From contig OX442321.1 in NCBI GenBank assembly GCA_949358305.1, positions 7,713,605 to 7,777,604 on the forward strand: a stretch of DNA of 64,000 nucleotides, read 5' to 3'. Source of the DNA: Strigamia acuminata (lineage: Eukaryota > Arthropoda > Chilopoda > Geophilomorpha > Linotaeniidae). Below the pieces are notes generated by a model that saw only the letters and a list, made by a program, of their open reading frames with translations, was not told the origin of the DNA and did no database searches. Below, one piece after another: positions 1 through 11,324 of the stretch; position 1 is the stretch's first letter; each line of letters starts with the position of its first letter. Position numbers and translations under genes: made by a program.

Positions 1-1189
1 ACATGTAAGAAAACAAAACAAAAACAAAAAAACAAAACAAAACACAAAAAACACCAAAACACAAAAAAAAACCAAAAAAAAACACAAAAAAACCCACAAA
101 ACACAAACTCAAAACAAAACAAAACGATATTTCAATCAATTCCACCTAAACTCTCGAAAACACCGACAAAAAAACCAATCAAAACGAAACGCCGAGAAAC
201 CTAAAAAGAAAAAACAAACACTTTCCCCCGCTCGAAACTCGTGTTATGTTATAAAACGCATTTCGCTATACCAAGGTACAAAACCCTTCGTTATAACGAT
301 AAAATGGAGGCGTTTGGCGGATACCGCACACCTGTGCCACCAGCCCCGGACATCGGTAATGAGAGAACGCTACGGCTGGCGCCCTGCAGTTTACACGAAC
401 GCGCACGTGCATGGGAGGAGGAAGAAGGAGAAGGGAGACGAGGATGCTTATCACCCCATAATCATCTTCCGCCCACGCAACATGGCCGACACGTACAGGT
501 GAATGCAGATATTCCACAAAATTAAAAAAAAATAAACAAAAAAAAAATTCAATTACCCACCCCGACTTTTAAAACCCCCCGACACTCATTTGGTCCCTCG
601 AAGCCGAGCACCGACAAAAAAAAACGCGACGCGAGGAGAAAAAAATATATCGCGCTGACATTTAGTCGACAATGGAGCCCCCAATCCACAATTTGAAATA
701 TGACAGACCCGTCTTGGAAGTTCTCCCCTCGCTAGACCGTAAACCACACACTACCCCCCACCCTACCCTTGGAGGACCCCGCTTGGACCCCCCCTGGATC
801 GGAACCGCACCTCCCTCATCCCCCCGCTGCAGCTTCTGCATGGCCCTAGGACATCCCCCTTTTCGCCCTCCCTCTTCAGACAGCTGCCTGGTTCTCCCTG
901 AATGAGTTTTGCGAGGCGGGGAGGGCGACGGGGGTAGACGGGCACGCGGACCAGAGTTGGCGGTGGGGGTGGCGGTGGAAACGAAAGGAGGGGAGGGGTG
1001 GACAGGTGGGTTGGGTTGGGTTCTGTGAGGTTCATCCCTTGCTGGAGTTTCCAAGCCCTGTTTTGTTTTGTGTCCTCGTCGCAACGACTTTTTTCTTTTT
1101 ACACTTTTTAATTTTTTCTTTTTTTAGTTTTGGTTTTAACGGCAGTTGCGTTTTCGAAACCGTTTTGCTATTGTTGCGTTTTTTGTTCT
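1..1189. other. non-coding, low-complexity upstream flank
   Basis: The first 240 bases are almost pure A/C. A G-rich stretch lies at about 915-1021, with G-runs of three to five ending in GGGTTGGGTTGGG on the plus strand. Short open frames exist on both strands, but they are proline/arginine-rich and show no domain or splice structure. I see no gene here. Confidence 0.6.
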
Positions 1190-1505
1190 GATTTAGGCAT
1201 TGTTGGATTTTTTGTTTTGTTTTAGGCATTGTTGGGGTTTTTTTCGTGTTAGGCATTGTTGGTTTTTTCGTTTTTCAGCTTTTTTTTTCGTTTTTCGGCA
1301 TTGTTGGAAAATTTTTCTTCGTTTTTCAGCTTTTTTTTTCGTTTTTCATTGTTGGAATGTTTTTTTTTTTCGTTTTCCATTGTTGGAATTTTTTGTTTCG
1401 TATTTCAGCATTGTTGGAATATTTTTTTTTCCGTTTTCCAGCATTGTTAAAATTTTTTTTTTCGTTTTCCAGCATTGTTGGCTTTTTTTCAGCATTGTTT
1501 GACAG
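1190..1505. repeat. T-rich minisatellite, about 30-bp unit
   Basis: The core GCATTGTTGG, or a close variant, recurs roughly every 26-48 bases (for example at about 1197, 1226, 1253, 1298, 1346, 1378, 1408, 1441 and 1472). The spacers are T-runs with CGTTTTTCAG-like blocks. The array is degenerate and all long frames across it are phenylalanine-rich artefacts. Confidence 0.75.
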
Positions 1506-3200
1506 TCCGCGGTTGAATTCGTTCACTTGCCGCGCCGTGAGCTCGATTCGCAGCGATTGTATAGTCGTTTTTAATGCGTTTTTGCGGCATTATCCGCGAA
1601 TAATAATGCGCAACCCTCCTACCAACACCCCTATTGTTGACCACTTTAAAGTTGAAAATTTCTTCGTCATTATTCCCACAATCGAGCTCCCACTCGCACT
1701 CGTGCTCCCCGCGTTTCGTCTTTGAAACAGGGGCATTCTTCTTACCCTTAAATCGTTGTATTGTTGCTAAATTCAGTGGCGTAATCGAACAGCCGATTAT
1801 TGACTCCTTTAAATCGCTCCACTCAACTGTTGTTGTACTTCTTTTCATATTTATGAATAACTCTTAACAATGCCACTTTTCATTTTTTGTCCCTGCATAA
1901 CAATACCGCACAAAGCAGGTACATAAAGAGGTAGTGATTGAAACGCTCGAATGAAAGGGATTTGTTTACATCCATTCGCAGTTATCAAAAACGCAACAAT
2001 TTGTATTAGTGGCATCGCAACAATAAATTCAATAAATTCAATACAGAGAATTAAAAAAGAATGCGCTAACTGCGGCCTGATGCAAATATTATTTTAATGT
2101 CCTCCCGATCGAGTGCGCATGCATCATGGCGTTGGCGAGCTTGTAGGCGTCTTTTTAGCACAGGTGGTGGGTAAAACTGTTTTTCCTTTTGCGCGCACAA
2201 CTGTTCAACAAGGAAATAAAGCGTTTTCACGGACGCCCACCGCTTTTTTGCAGGTCATCACTGCAAAAGACGAACAAACGCCGTGTTTGCGTTGCTGCTA
2301 ACGAGTTAGACAAGCACGTAGTGTTTTTGCGAGTCTTTCTTTCGCTGTTTTGTGTCTCCGTGTACCTCAAGAAAGAGAGGAAAAATCGCATCATGGTCTA
2401 TTTCGCCTCTTTTGTCTTTCTGCTCCACTTTTTGCACTCGAATAAATCCAAGGTCAAGGGAATTTGACTTCATTCATGGGGGAAAAGAAAATGGCCGATC
2501 AAATTCGTCACCCACCTCCCTCTAGGTGCTTTTTTTTCAAATACCCAAATCCAGAGTTTATCGACTGGACTAGATTCGATCGATTAAAGATTCACAAGTT
2601 GACGACCACAAAAACAAAAATTAAACAAACAAAAATAAAAATAAAAATAAAAATAAAAATAAAAATATTTATAGCAAAGGACAACAATTTTACACAATTT
2701 CCAAACCTGTAATTTATTTATAAAAAAAAAAAAAAAATATGTAAAAAAAAAAAAAATTAATTAAAAATAGAAAGAAAAAAAAAACAGCAAATCGCAAATT
2801 CATCCAGATCAAACCACGTGCAACAACACCAATGAGCAATAAGAGCAAAACAGATGCAAAACTCGTGGCACGAGGCTAGCGCTTCCCGGGCCCGACAAAA
2901 GTGCACAAACACAACATCAAACTACCAACTTCGTTCTTTCCACGTGTTTGAAACGCAGAAAACAATTGCGACGCCAAATTCGCCCTTTTTTTTCGCCCCA
3001 ACCACAGCAAAAAAGCGAGTGACAAGTTTGCGAAAAGTGTGTGTTCGGCACAGAGAGGGCGTGGCGTTGGCGATGCGGGCTTACCTGCAGCCGACTCAGC
3101 TTGGCAGCCCTGTTTGGCGCGCGTTGCTCGACCGAGATTGCGGCTCGCATCGCAACCCCGCCTCCGCCTTCTCCCCGACCCGCCATGATTGACAGCCCAC
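1506..3200. other. intergenic, no gene seen
   Basis: The sequence is mixed, with an AAAAT-type run at about 2630-2670 and poly-A blocks at 2720-2790. The local short frames have no recognisable features. The stretch from 2800 onward becomes more balanced and probably grades into the Sox promoter. Confidence 0.5.
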
Positions 3201-3600
3201 TAGGCCGCGCGCAACAAAAGCCGCGCTCGCTCGGGCGCCATTTTGCCCTCAACGCGCGCTCCGATTGGCCCTCCGCGGAGGTGGGTGGGCGGAGCCCGAG
3301 CGGAGCCCCGACCCCGGAGCGCCGGAGCATTCGCGTTGCGTTCCCGCGTGGCTCGAGGGCGTGGGTGACGTCATTGGCGTCGTGTCGACAAGGAGTTTGC
3401 AGCTCAGCGCGCATTTGTCCTTGGCCACGCACACTCGCGGTCGTTCATTGGACGTGCGCATAGTTGGATCAGCAAAAGGGGCCCATTGCAAGCAGCAGTC
3501 AGTTTGGGCAAGGACGTTGGCAGTGAGCTGAGAACGCGGTGCAACGCAACAAAGTAAAGTCGAGCCAGCACACAAGCACGCAAGCAACAAGGTTGTGAGT
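3201..3600 (+). promoter_or_regulatory. SoxB1 promoter / 5' UTR region
   Basis: This is a GC-rich, CpG-rich block just upstream of the Sox reading frame. Inverted CCAAT boxes (ATTGG) lie at 3264-3268 and 3447-3451. A perfect CRE palindrome TGACGTCA at 3366-3373 runs directly into another ATTGG (3373-3377). No TATA box is clear. A donor-like GTGAGT at 3595-3600 could mark a 5' UTR intron, but no matching acceptor was identified. The promoter role is inferred from position and motif content. Confidence 0.55.
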
Positions 3601-3855
3601 ACGCAAACCAAGCAGCAACTGTTTTCCACGTTTCCGGACGCCGTCAAAATCGCGTCCGTATACTCCACCGCGCCGCCCTCGTCGTCCTCCTTTGCCGTGG
3701 ACCGACAACCGTTCGCCCTGTGGATCTCGGGAGGCACGGGCGCCCTGGCGCAACCGTCGGGCGCCTGGTGGGGCGCCGCGGCCGGGCCCAGGGACCACCG
3801 GGACACGCCGCCGTCGGACAGGAGCCCGCTCGGAGCCGACCCGAGCGGCGCCGAC

Positions 3856-4767
3856 ATGAAGCCCGTCATGGGGCTGTCGCTGCCGTCGGCGCCCAACTCG
3901 TCGGGCGGACCACAGCAGGCGCCGGGCGGCGGCCCCGGCTCCGCGTCGGGCCAGACGCAGGGCTCCAACTCGTCAAACTCGGCGAAAAACAACGCGGAGC
4001 GGGTCAAGCGGCCGATGAACGCGTTCATGGTGTGGTCGCGCGGCCAGCGGCGCAAGATGGCGCAGGAGAACCCGAAAATGCACAACTCGGAGATCAGCAA
4101 GCGGCTCGGCGCCGAGTGGAAACTCCTGTCCGAGGCGGAGAAGCGGCCCTTCATCGACGAGGCCAAGAGGCTGCGCGCCGTGCACATGAAGGAGCACCCC
4201 GACTACAAGTACAGACCGCGACGAAAGACCAAGACGCTCATGAAGAAAGACAAATACCCACTCACGGGCGGCGGCCTGCTTCCGGCCGACCCGACGGCCG
4301 GACGCTCGGGCGGCGTGAGCCAGAGGGACGTCTACCAGATGAACGGCTACATGCCCAACGGATACCCGTCGATGATGCACGACCCACACTCGGCCTACAA
4401 CCAACACCCGGGATTCACGTCGCAGATGACCGGCAACGGAAGTCTTTACCCGCGATACGACATGACGTCTCAGATGCCGCCCATGACCTCGGGTTCCTTG
4501 AGCCCTTACATGAACGGCAGCGCCTCATCCTACTCCACCATGTCCCAATATTCACCCATGGGCTCCGGCATCAAGACCGAAGTCAATCAGGCCAAGCGGT
4601 CCGACTACCCGGGAGCTGATTTAAGGCAAATGATCAACGTCTACTTGCCGTCAGGGGACGCGCCCGACCCCGCCTCACAAACCCGGCTACAGATGCAGTC
4701 GCATTACCAGACGCCAAGTCCAGCCGATTCCATGGGATCCTCGACTGTGCCCTTGACGCATATGTGA
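3856..4767 (+). CDS. SoxB1: SoxB1 (Sox1/2/3-type) HMG-box transcription factor
   Basis: A single-exon, 303-residue sequence-specific transcription factor. In animals SoxB1 proteins act in the nucleus to specify neuroectoderm and keep progenitors undifferentiated. The HMG box covers about residues 48-126 and contains [12 protein letters not shown] and [13 protein letters not shown]. It is followed by the group-B block [10 protein letters not shown] and a Ser/Tyr/Met-rich activation region, and ends in VPLTHM, typical of SoxB1. The start chosen is the first in-frame ATG (MKPVMGL), which lines up with the short N-terminus of the family. The same frame stays open upstream to 3532 but has no ATG. 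Codon use is strongly GC-biased compared with the AT-rich surroundings. The gene sits alone beside a desert of about 28 kb, as is usual for a developmental regulator. SoxB1 assignment is firm; one-to-one orthology to SOX1, SOX2 or SOX3 is not claimed. Confidence 0.96.
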   Translation: MKPVMGLSLPSAPNSSGGPQQAPGGGPGSASGQTQGSNSSNSAKNNAERVKRPMNAFMVWSRGQRRKMAQENPKMHNSEISKRLGAEWKLLSEAEKRPFIDEAKRLRAVHMKEHPDYKYRPRRKTKTLMKKDKYPLTGGGLLPADPTAGRSGGVSQRDVYQMNGYMPNGYPSMMHDPHSAYNQHPGFTSQMTGNGSLYPRYDMTSQMPPMTSGSLSPYMNGSASSYSTMSQYSPMGSGIKTEVNQAKRSDYPGADLRQMINVYLPSGDAPDPASQTRLQMQSHYQTPSPADSMGSSTVPLTHM

Positions 4768-5597
4768 TGATCACTCTTTCATTTCTTATCCTTTTTTCTG
4801 ATTTTTTTGTTTTTTTGTTGCGTTTTTTTGTTTTTCTTTTCACCGTTCGACACCGTTTTCGACTCCCTCAATTTACAGCACCGTTTGTGGACTTTTGTGA
4901 ACTTGTTCAAAGAAAAACAACTTTTTTGACAGCGACGAATGAAACAGACAAAACAAAAACTGACAATTTGTGTGTGTTTTTATTGAATTTTTTTTTTTTC
5001 GTTTTTTTTTTTTATTTTTATTTTATTATTTTCAATTTGATATTTAAAAAAGCAAAAAACTTTTAAAACAAAAACAAAAAAACTTTAAAAAAAAAAAAAA
5101 TTCTGTAGGTGTTTTTTTTTTGTTTTCGTCCATTTTTATCTCCTTCTCCTATAAAGTAAGTCATTTAATTTATATTATTATTATTTACCATTATTAATTA
5201 TTATTATTATTATTAATTATTATTAATTATTATTATTATTATTATTATTATTAGTTTTTAATTTAAAATCGACAAAAATGGGAGCTCAATTAGTGAGTTT
5301 TATTCATCTTGTACAGTTTTAAAAAAAATTTCCCATTGCACTTCATATCTTGATTATTAATTAACGTTTGGAAAAAAAATAATGTTACTTATTAAAAAAA
5401 AAAAAATGGAAAAAAAAAATTTATTCAAAAAAAAAAAAAAGTTACGTCATTTCTGTTTTCCCCTCAAAAACTCAAAACATTCCCCAAAAAAAAAAATCTG
5501 ACCATTTTGTTTCCACCAACAATCCCCCAAAAACCCCTTTTTGATGCTATATATATATATATAAATATATACATTTAAAAAAAAAAATAATAATAAA
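4768..5597 (+). other. probable SoxB1 3' UTR and downstream AT-rich tract
   Basis: T-rich sequence follows the stop codon, then long A/T runs and an ATT trinucleotide tract at about 5160-5255. The first canonical AATAAA I find on the plus strand is at about 5592-5597, which would give an 830-base 3' UTR. An earlier non-canonical signal is possible. No other gene is visible. Confidence 0.4.
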
Positions 5598-7629
5598 TTT
5601 CATTGAATTTTTTCACAAAAAATTTCAATTTTTATCATTTCAAAAACCTTGTCGAAACAATTATTCTAAAAACTCGAAACCTCGCACTTTCGAGGTGCAT
5701 TTTCCACCATTTTTCATTTCCTTCCGATCGCAACCACCTGAGAAATGCGTGGGCGTTCCTCCGTCCTTCCTCGCGCGTCCCGTCCGCGTCTCCTCGTTTC
5801 TGGGGAAGGAATCAAGCATGGCCGACCCCGCGCCCGGGAAGTGAGTGCGAGGGACCGTGGCCAACAACAGCAAACGCCATTCCCGACCTCCCTCCCTCCT
5901 TCCCTTTTTCTATTTTCCATTTCCCCTCACCTGTCGCGTTCCCCCGTGCGTTCCTCACCTGTGTGTCCCGTGAGTCAATTTTAGTCGGTTTCGAAATTAA
6001 TTTTCAACATTTCTCTCTCCCCCTGGGGCTGTTGAGTGCAGAAATTACACGTCCTACACAAGGTGATAACAGAAATTTGTTTCTTTTGTTTATACAACTT
6101 CCTCGTATAGTTCTTATCATCACGTGTGCCTGCAAAAACGCTCTTATCATCGAAAACGAATTTAATTTTTAATTCGTCCATAGATTTCCATACGTGATTA
6201 ATTTACACGTAAAAACAAACAAACAAAAACAAAAAAAAAATTTAAATTTAAAAAAAAAAAAAAAAATATTTTATATACATTAAATAATATTCTAAGATAT
6301 TATTTTTAAACTTTTGATTTTCGCCCCGTAAGACCGTAATTGAAGGGAAATGGTATTTTCAAAATCATTCAATTGTAAATCCGGGAACTAAAACATTTAA
6401 TAATTAACGAACGAATTTTTTTCCCCGCTTACAATTAGGCTTACACTCCTTAATTCCACAAAATATAAAAATTTTATATAAAACTATTTCCAAAATCTTT
6501 TTTTTTTTTTTTTACTTTAAAAAAAAAATATTTAAAAAATAAAACAATTTTTTTTTATACTCAACTGTCAATCAAACATTGGTCCTAATAACAGGCCTTC
6601 ACTGGTAATAATTCCATTTCAAATTCCTCTCTCACCACTTTCAACAATTTCTAATCCCCCCACCCCTCAACAAACACCCTCGGGGACCATTTTCCACCAT
6701 TTTGATTTATTTTCACGACCCAACCCTTCTTCTAACGGCCCCAAAACGCGCAAAAATCAATCAATTTCGGGCCCATTCATTATTACATAACGCTAAATAA
6801 AAAACAACACGAGATTTACCAATTTATTACAACTTCACCACCTCGTTGGAAATTCCATTTATCGTTTATCTCGATACAAAAAAAAAATCTATTGTTTTTC
6901 CCAATATAATTTGATCTTTCAATCTCCCACATCTTTTCATGGCCTATTACACATGCTGACCCTCGTGTGATACTTCACTGATCAACTTTATCCCACCTCA
7001 CTCACCAACACGCACTTCCGGTTGATTGACACTTATCACCAAAAAAAAAAAAAAAAATTTCTACCGAAACACCGGACTGTCGCTAGATCTTTCTGCTTTT
7101 TTCCTCTTTCCGAGCGATTAAATTAATATATCGAATTAGTGGACGGTGTAAAATTACAGAGTAGCCACTGGTTGTAGTGACAACATGTTTTTTTTTTAAT
7201 GATTTCCGGTAGAAAAGAGAGAAAAGTGTGGCCAAATTTCAATTTATACAAGCGTGGCACGTGTGTATCGCTCGTAATAAGAGTATTCATTAAAAAAAGA
7301 TTAAATTGTTTTCATGTTTTTCCTACATTTAATGAACGACCAACAACAAGTGGTTTGCAGCCTTAACAATCAGATGGAATGAAAAGGGCCAGAAAACAGA
7401 CTCGCCGTATCACAGTAGTGGCAATTGTTGTATTGTAACTCGTGTAAATCAGCCAAGCATTGAGAGAAAACCGACAAGAAAATACTCGGCTATTTCTTCT
7501 TCCTCCGATAGTTCGGCTGTTCAACTCATTCGATGTATTTTGCTTAATTCCTCTGAAAACTAACCGGGGATCTCTCGGAACCCTATGCGTCTTAATTAAC
7601 TATTCAGCAGAATTTGTTGCGTAAAAATC
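5598..7629. other. gene desert, no gene seen
   Basis: A less AT-rich pyrimidine-rich patch lies at 5690-6000, with frames on both strands that have no domain content. The rest is AT-rich with poly-A/T runs (6230-6270, 6490-6560, 7040-7060). An ACTTCCGG site lies near 7014. No coding evidence was found. Confidence 0.5.
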
Positions 7630-8105
7630 AAAATTCCGCCAAATCTTTTTAAAAATCACAAAATATATTTAAAAAATCACAAAAATACATTTAAAAAATC
7701 GCAAAAAAAAATTTAAAAATCGCAAAAAACATCTAAAAATTGCTAAATCCCTTTAAAAATCGAAAATTATACATTAAAAAATCGCAAAATCCCTATCAAA
7801 AATCAAAAATTCATTAAAAAATCGCAAAATCCCTTTCAAAAATCCAAAAAACATTTAAAAATCGTAAAAAAACATTTAAAAATCGCAAAAAAAAAACATT
7901 TAAAAATCGCAAAAAAAAACATTTAAAAATCCCACAATTCATTTAAAAATCGAAAAATACATTTAAAAAAAGCAAAATACCTTTCAAAAATCCAAAAACA
8001 TTTAAAAATCGCAAAATCCCTTTCAAAAATCAAAAAAACATTTAAAAATCGCAAAAATACATTAAAAAATCGCAAAATCCCATTTAAAAATCGCAAAATT
8101 CCTTT
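7630..8105. repeat. A-rich minisatellite, about 20-bp unit
   Basis: Degenerate tandem copies of a unit resembling CATTTAAAAATCGCAAAA, with variable A-run length and occasional CCCTTTCAAAAATC variants. Roughly 20-24 copies are present. Frames across it are lysine- or phenylalanine-rich and not coding. Confidence 0.8.
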
Positions 8106-9509
8106 TTTAAAAAAAATCCAAACTTTTAATTTATTTATTTCCATTTAAAAAAAATTCAAATTTTATTAGCTGAACATTAATTCTCCACTCGATGCCCCAT
8201 TTTTCTCATCTCCACCGATTGCTTACTCCGCTCGTCTTGGGATCCCCTCGTCTTAACCAACAACCACACCATCCAACTGCGCACTACATTATTCCCACAA
8301 ATTCCCGCGACAAAATCTCCGTCACACTCCTTTGGCTGACCCCATCCATCGCGCCATATCTCGCCCATCGGCGACCCCGAATCCAAGATACGAAAACCCC
8401 TTTAACCCCCGCTAAAATTCCTTTCCAAATCTCGTCAACTATTTAAAGAGGCTAGTCAGTTTCAAATGTGGGTCAGGGGTCAAGGATGACCTTTTCCGAC
8501 CTCTGGGTCTTTAACTGTTTTATATCCAGCCCAAGGCAACCCGCAACAACAGGTGGCACAAGCAAACAAGACTCAAATTTACAACACCAAAATCCACAAA
8601 TTGCTCCTTTTTACCCACAGGCGAGCCCCCCACACCTTCCCGACCCCCTAAAAAAATTCCCCCTCGCCACTTCCGGTATGGCATCACCCATAAAACAATC
8701 TCGACGTCTTAATGAATTTTTTCTTCTCTTTTTTTGTGCGAATGCAAAAGACAAGGACGCTGGCGTTTGTGTGGGTGTGGGTCCGTAAACACAGGGTCAT
8801 TACATCGCGCACCTTATCATCAGTTGACTGTGTCATTTGAAGGTGGGGGGCGATGGGTGAACATATGCACGTGCTGGTCGGTCCACCCTCGAGTTTCAAC
8901 CCTTTAATTATGTCTCCATATTTCCTTCAACCTTGGGATTATTATTATTGTTTTTTTTTTTTGTGGTTTACTCTCTTTCTCTTTGCATTGTTTGGTTGTT
9001 TTTATTTTTTTTTATTTTTCTTGAATTTAATTTTTTTTTTTTGGATTTTTTAATTTTAATTTTTTCAATTTGGTTTTTACACATTGTCGTTTTCACACTT
9101 CATTTACACACAATTACTCGAGATATTAAGGGGAGAAAAAATTGAATTGGTGGCGCTGAAATATGTATGGAATTTTTGTTAGGGTGTGGAGGAGAAAATT
9201 GAATTTTGTAGAATATTATTGTTTTGTGTATTACATTTTTTTTTTGTTATAAAAAAAGAAAAAAAAAGAACTTGTACCGTAATAATAATTCTACATTTCC
9301 GCTCGTCTTCACGCTTTGTTTTCATAGAGTTATGATAAGGAAGAAAAATCATAAAATCGAAAAAAAAAATTTACACGTACCGTTATAAATGTAAAAATCA
9401 AGACCAAAAATACAAACAAAAAATTCTAATCATTAGTAATGACTAAACAAAAAGCAGGAATTCCATTTAAAAATAAAAAATCACCACAAACCAACGTAAA
9501 AACTTCAAA
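8106..9509. other. gene desert, no gene seen
   Basis: Ordinary AT-rich sequence with a T-rich block at 8940-9080 and one ACTTCCGG near 8668. Several short frames overlap each other on both strands. None shows a signal peptide, domain or splice structure. Confidence 0.5.
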
Positions 9510-9900
9510 TCTGTACATAAATTCACAAAAAAGTATTAAAAATCAACACAAATTCACAAAAAAGTATTAAAAATCAACACTAATTCATCAAAAAATATCA
9601 AAAAATCAACACAAATTCATCAAAAAGTATTAAATATCAACACAAATTCACGAAAAGTATTAAAAAATCAACACAAATTTATGAAAAAGTATTAAAAATC
9701 AACACAAATTCATGAAAAAATATCAAAACCAACACAAATTTATCAAAAAACATCAAAAACCAACACAAAACCACCACAATCCGTAAAAACCTCCAATTTT
9801 AACACAAATCCATCAAAAAACATCAAAAACCAAAACAAAATCACCACAATCCACCGCAAAAACCTCCAATTTTAACACAAATCCACAAAAAAAAACCTCT
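9510..9900. repeat. 31-bp minisatellite (A-tract phased)
   Basis: Tandem copies of a 31-bp unit built around AATCAACACAAATTC followed by an A5-6 run and GTATTAA. Copy starts at 9541 and 9572 show the exact 31-base step. Each unit has three A-tracts about 9-11 bases apart. The 3' half decays into AACACAAATCC variants. Confidence 0.8.
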
Positions 9901-10614
9901 AAAAAAATCAAAACAAAAACATGCAAACCCCACAAATGTCAACAACAAGATTGGCCTCATTTGCCACCAGAACATTTTATTTTCCCCCATTCGAAAACAT
10001 CATCATCTGATCATTTCCCACCCAAATATCCATCCCGCCGTATACACAACGGCAGAGCAGACCAGACCAGACCCATTTAACTTATTCCCCTAACTAAGTC
10101 AATCTAGATTCCATCACTTCTTAACCTTGGGTGTGGTGAACTAAACCTGAAATTCACCCATTTTCTTGATTGATCCTTAGATCTATAATGATTATTATTC
10201 TTTCTTTCTTTTTTCCTCACTCTACTTAAATATCGACATCAATTCGTCTCGGGTTGCATTTTTCCCCATTTCTAGTCCAAAATGGCGGTCTGGAAATCTA
10301 AATTAGTCAATTGGGGTGTGAAAGATTCAGTCAAGCATAAGGGGACAGTCATTAGCCAAAATGGTTCCTTCAAGACAATGGCAACCTCTTTACTGCCTCA
10401 ACGACGCTGTATCTAACAGGTCATTAAAACAACTTCACTTTAATAACTAATAAAATAATAAATAAATAAATAAAAATTAAGATAAAAATTAAATAAAACT
10501 TTTCACTTTTGTCCCGTCTTTGCGAGCCAAACTTTCCTCGCCGCCATTTTTTGTCAATTGTTTATCCAGGTGGTAAACAGACAAGTTACCTTCACTTTCC
10601 TAGAAATGGCTGCC
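9901..10614. other. gene desert, no gene seen
   Basis: AT-rich spacer between the 9.5-kb array and the G-rich block. It contains a CCGCCATTTT site near 10541 and an AAAATGGCGG-type site near 10279. No coding or RNA gene was recognised. Confidence 0.45.
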
Positions 10615-10670
10615 GGGGAGGGGGTGGGGATGGGGTGGGGAACGCGGGACAACGCCCACCCCCGCGTTCC
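10615..10670 (+). other. G-quadruplex-type tract next to a short hairpin
   Basis: Five G-runs of four or five, separated by one or two bases, lie at 10615-10640 on the plus strand. An inverted repeat follows at once: GGAACGCGGG at 10639-10648 and CCCGCGTTCC at 10661-10670. This is read directly from sequence; folding is inferred. Confidence 0.7.
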
Positions 10671-10714
10671 ACCCCGAGGGTGAATGACATCGAGGCCATA
10701 GCACCACCCACACA

Positions 10715-11120
10715 AAAAGGTACGTTCTTCCGCCATCTTTTTTCGCAATTTTAAAGAAAAATTATCAAAATTTTTGCACAAAAACACAAAAAAAAAAAAA
10801 AAAAAAATATTTCCGCCATTTTGGATTTTCATTTACATCACAAAATATTTCTTCCGCCATCTTTATTTTCCCAATTTTTTTACACAAAATTTTTTCTTTA
10901 ATTTTTAAAAATTAAAAAAAAAAAAACATATATATATTTCCGCCATTTTGGATTTTTATTTCCATTACAAAATATTTCCACCGCCATCTTTCTTCCACTT
11001 TTTTAAAGAAACATTACTAAAACATCCGCACATTTTATTTTTTTTTAATTTTCAAAAAATTAAAAAATATATATATATATATATATATATTTCCGCCATT
11101 TTGGATTTTTATTTTTCCAC
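10715..11120. repeat. tandem repeat of 127-153-bp units carrying paired CCGCCAT motifs
   Basis: Three to four imperfect copies. Each contains CCGCCATTTTGGATTTT and then, 41 bases further on, CCGCCATCTT, followed by AT-rich filler with (TA)n. Motif starts lie at about 10730, 10813, 10854, 10940, 10981 and 11093. The pair spacing of 41 bases is kept in the two full copies while the filler length varies. Confidence 0.75.
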
Positions 11121-11293
11121 TACAAAACGTTTATACACCAAAATGTGACATCTCAATCCGTGTTGTAAACCCCCCCGTCTCTCTCTCGTTTCGTTCTCCT
11201 CGTTTAATTATACAATCGAGGTCATTTTCAAGTCGAGAAAAATTCCAAGAAAAATATGGCGGAATAAATTTTCTTTTACGATCTGTGCGATGC

Positions 11294-11324
<31 letters not shown>

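Noticed and set aside
662-1084. 140-codon minus-strand frame
   Set aside because: Proline/arginine/glycine-rich translation of a G-rich tract with overlapping frames on both strands.
1246-1725. 159-codon phenylalanine-rich frame
   Set aside because: Translation of the T-rich minisatellite; not coding.
3595-3855. GTG at 3595 as the SoxB1 start
   Set aside because: Animal genes rarely start at GTG, and the first in-frame ATG at 3856 gives the family's normal N-terminus. Kept only as a finding.
5160-5255. ATT trinucleotide tract
   Set aside because: Simple microsatellite with no sign of function.
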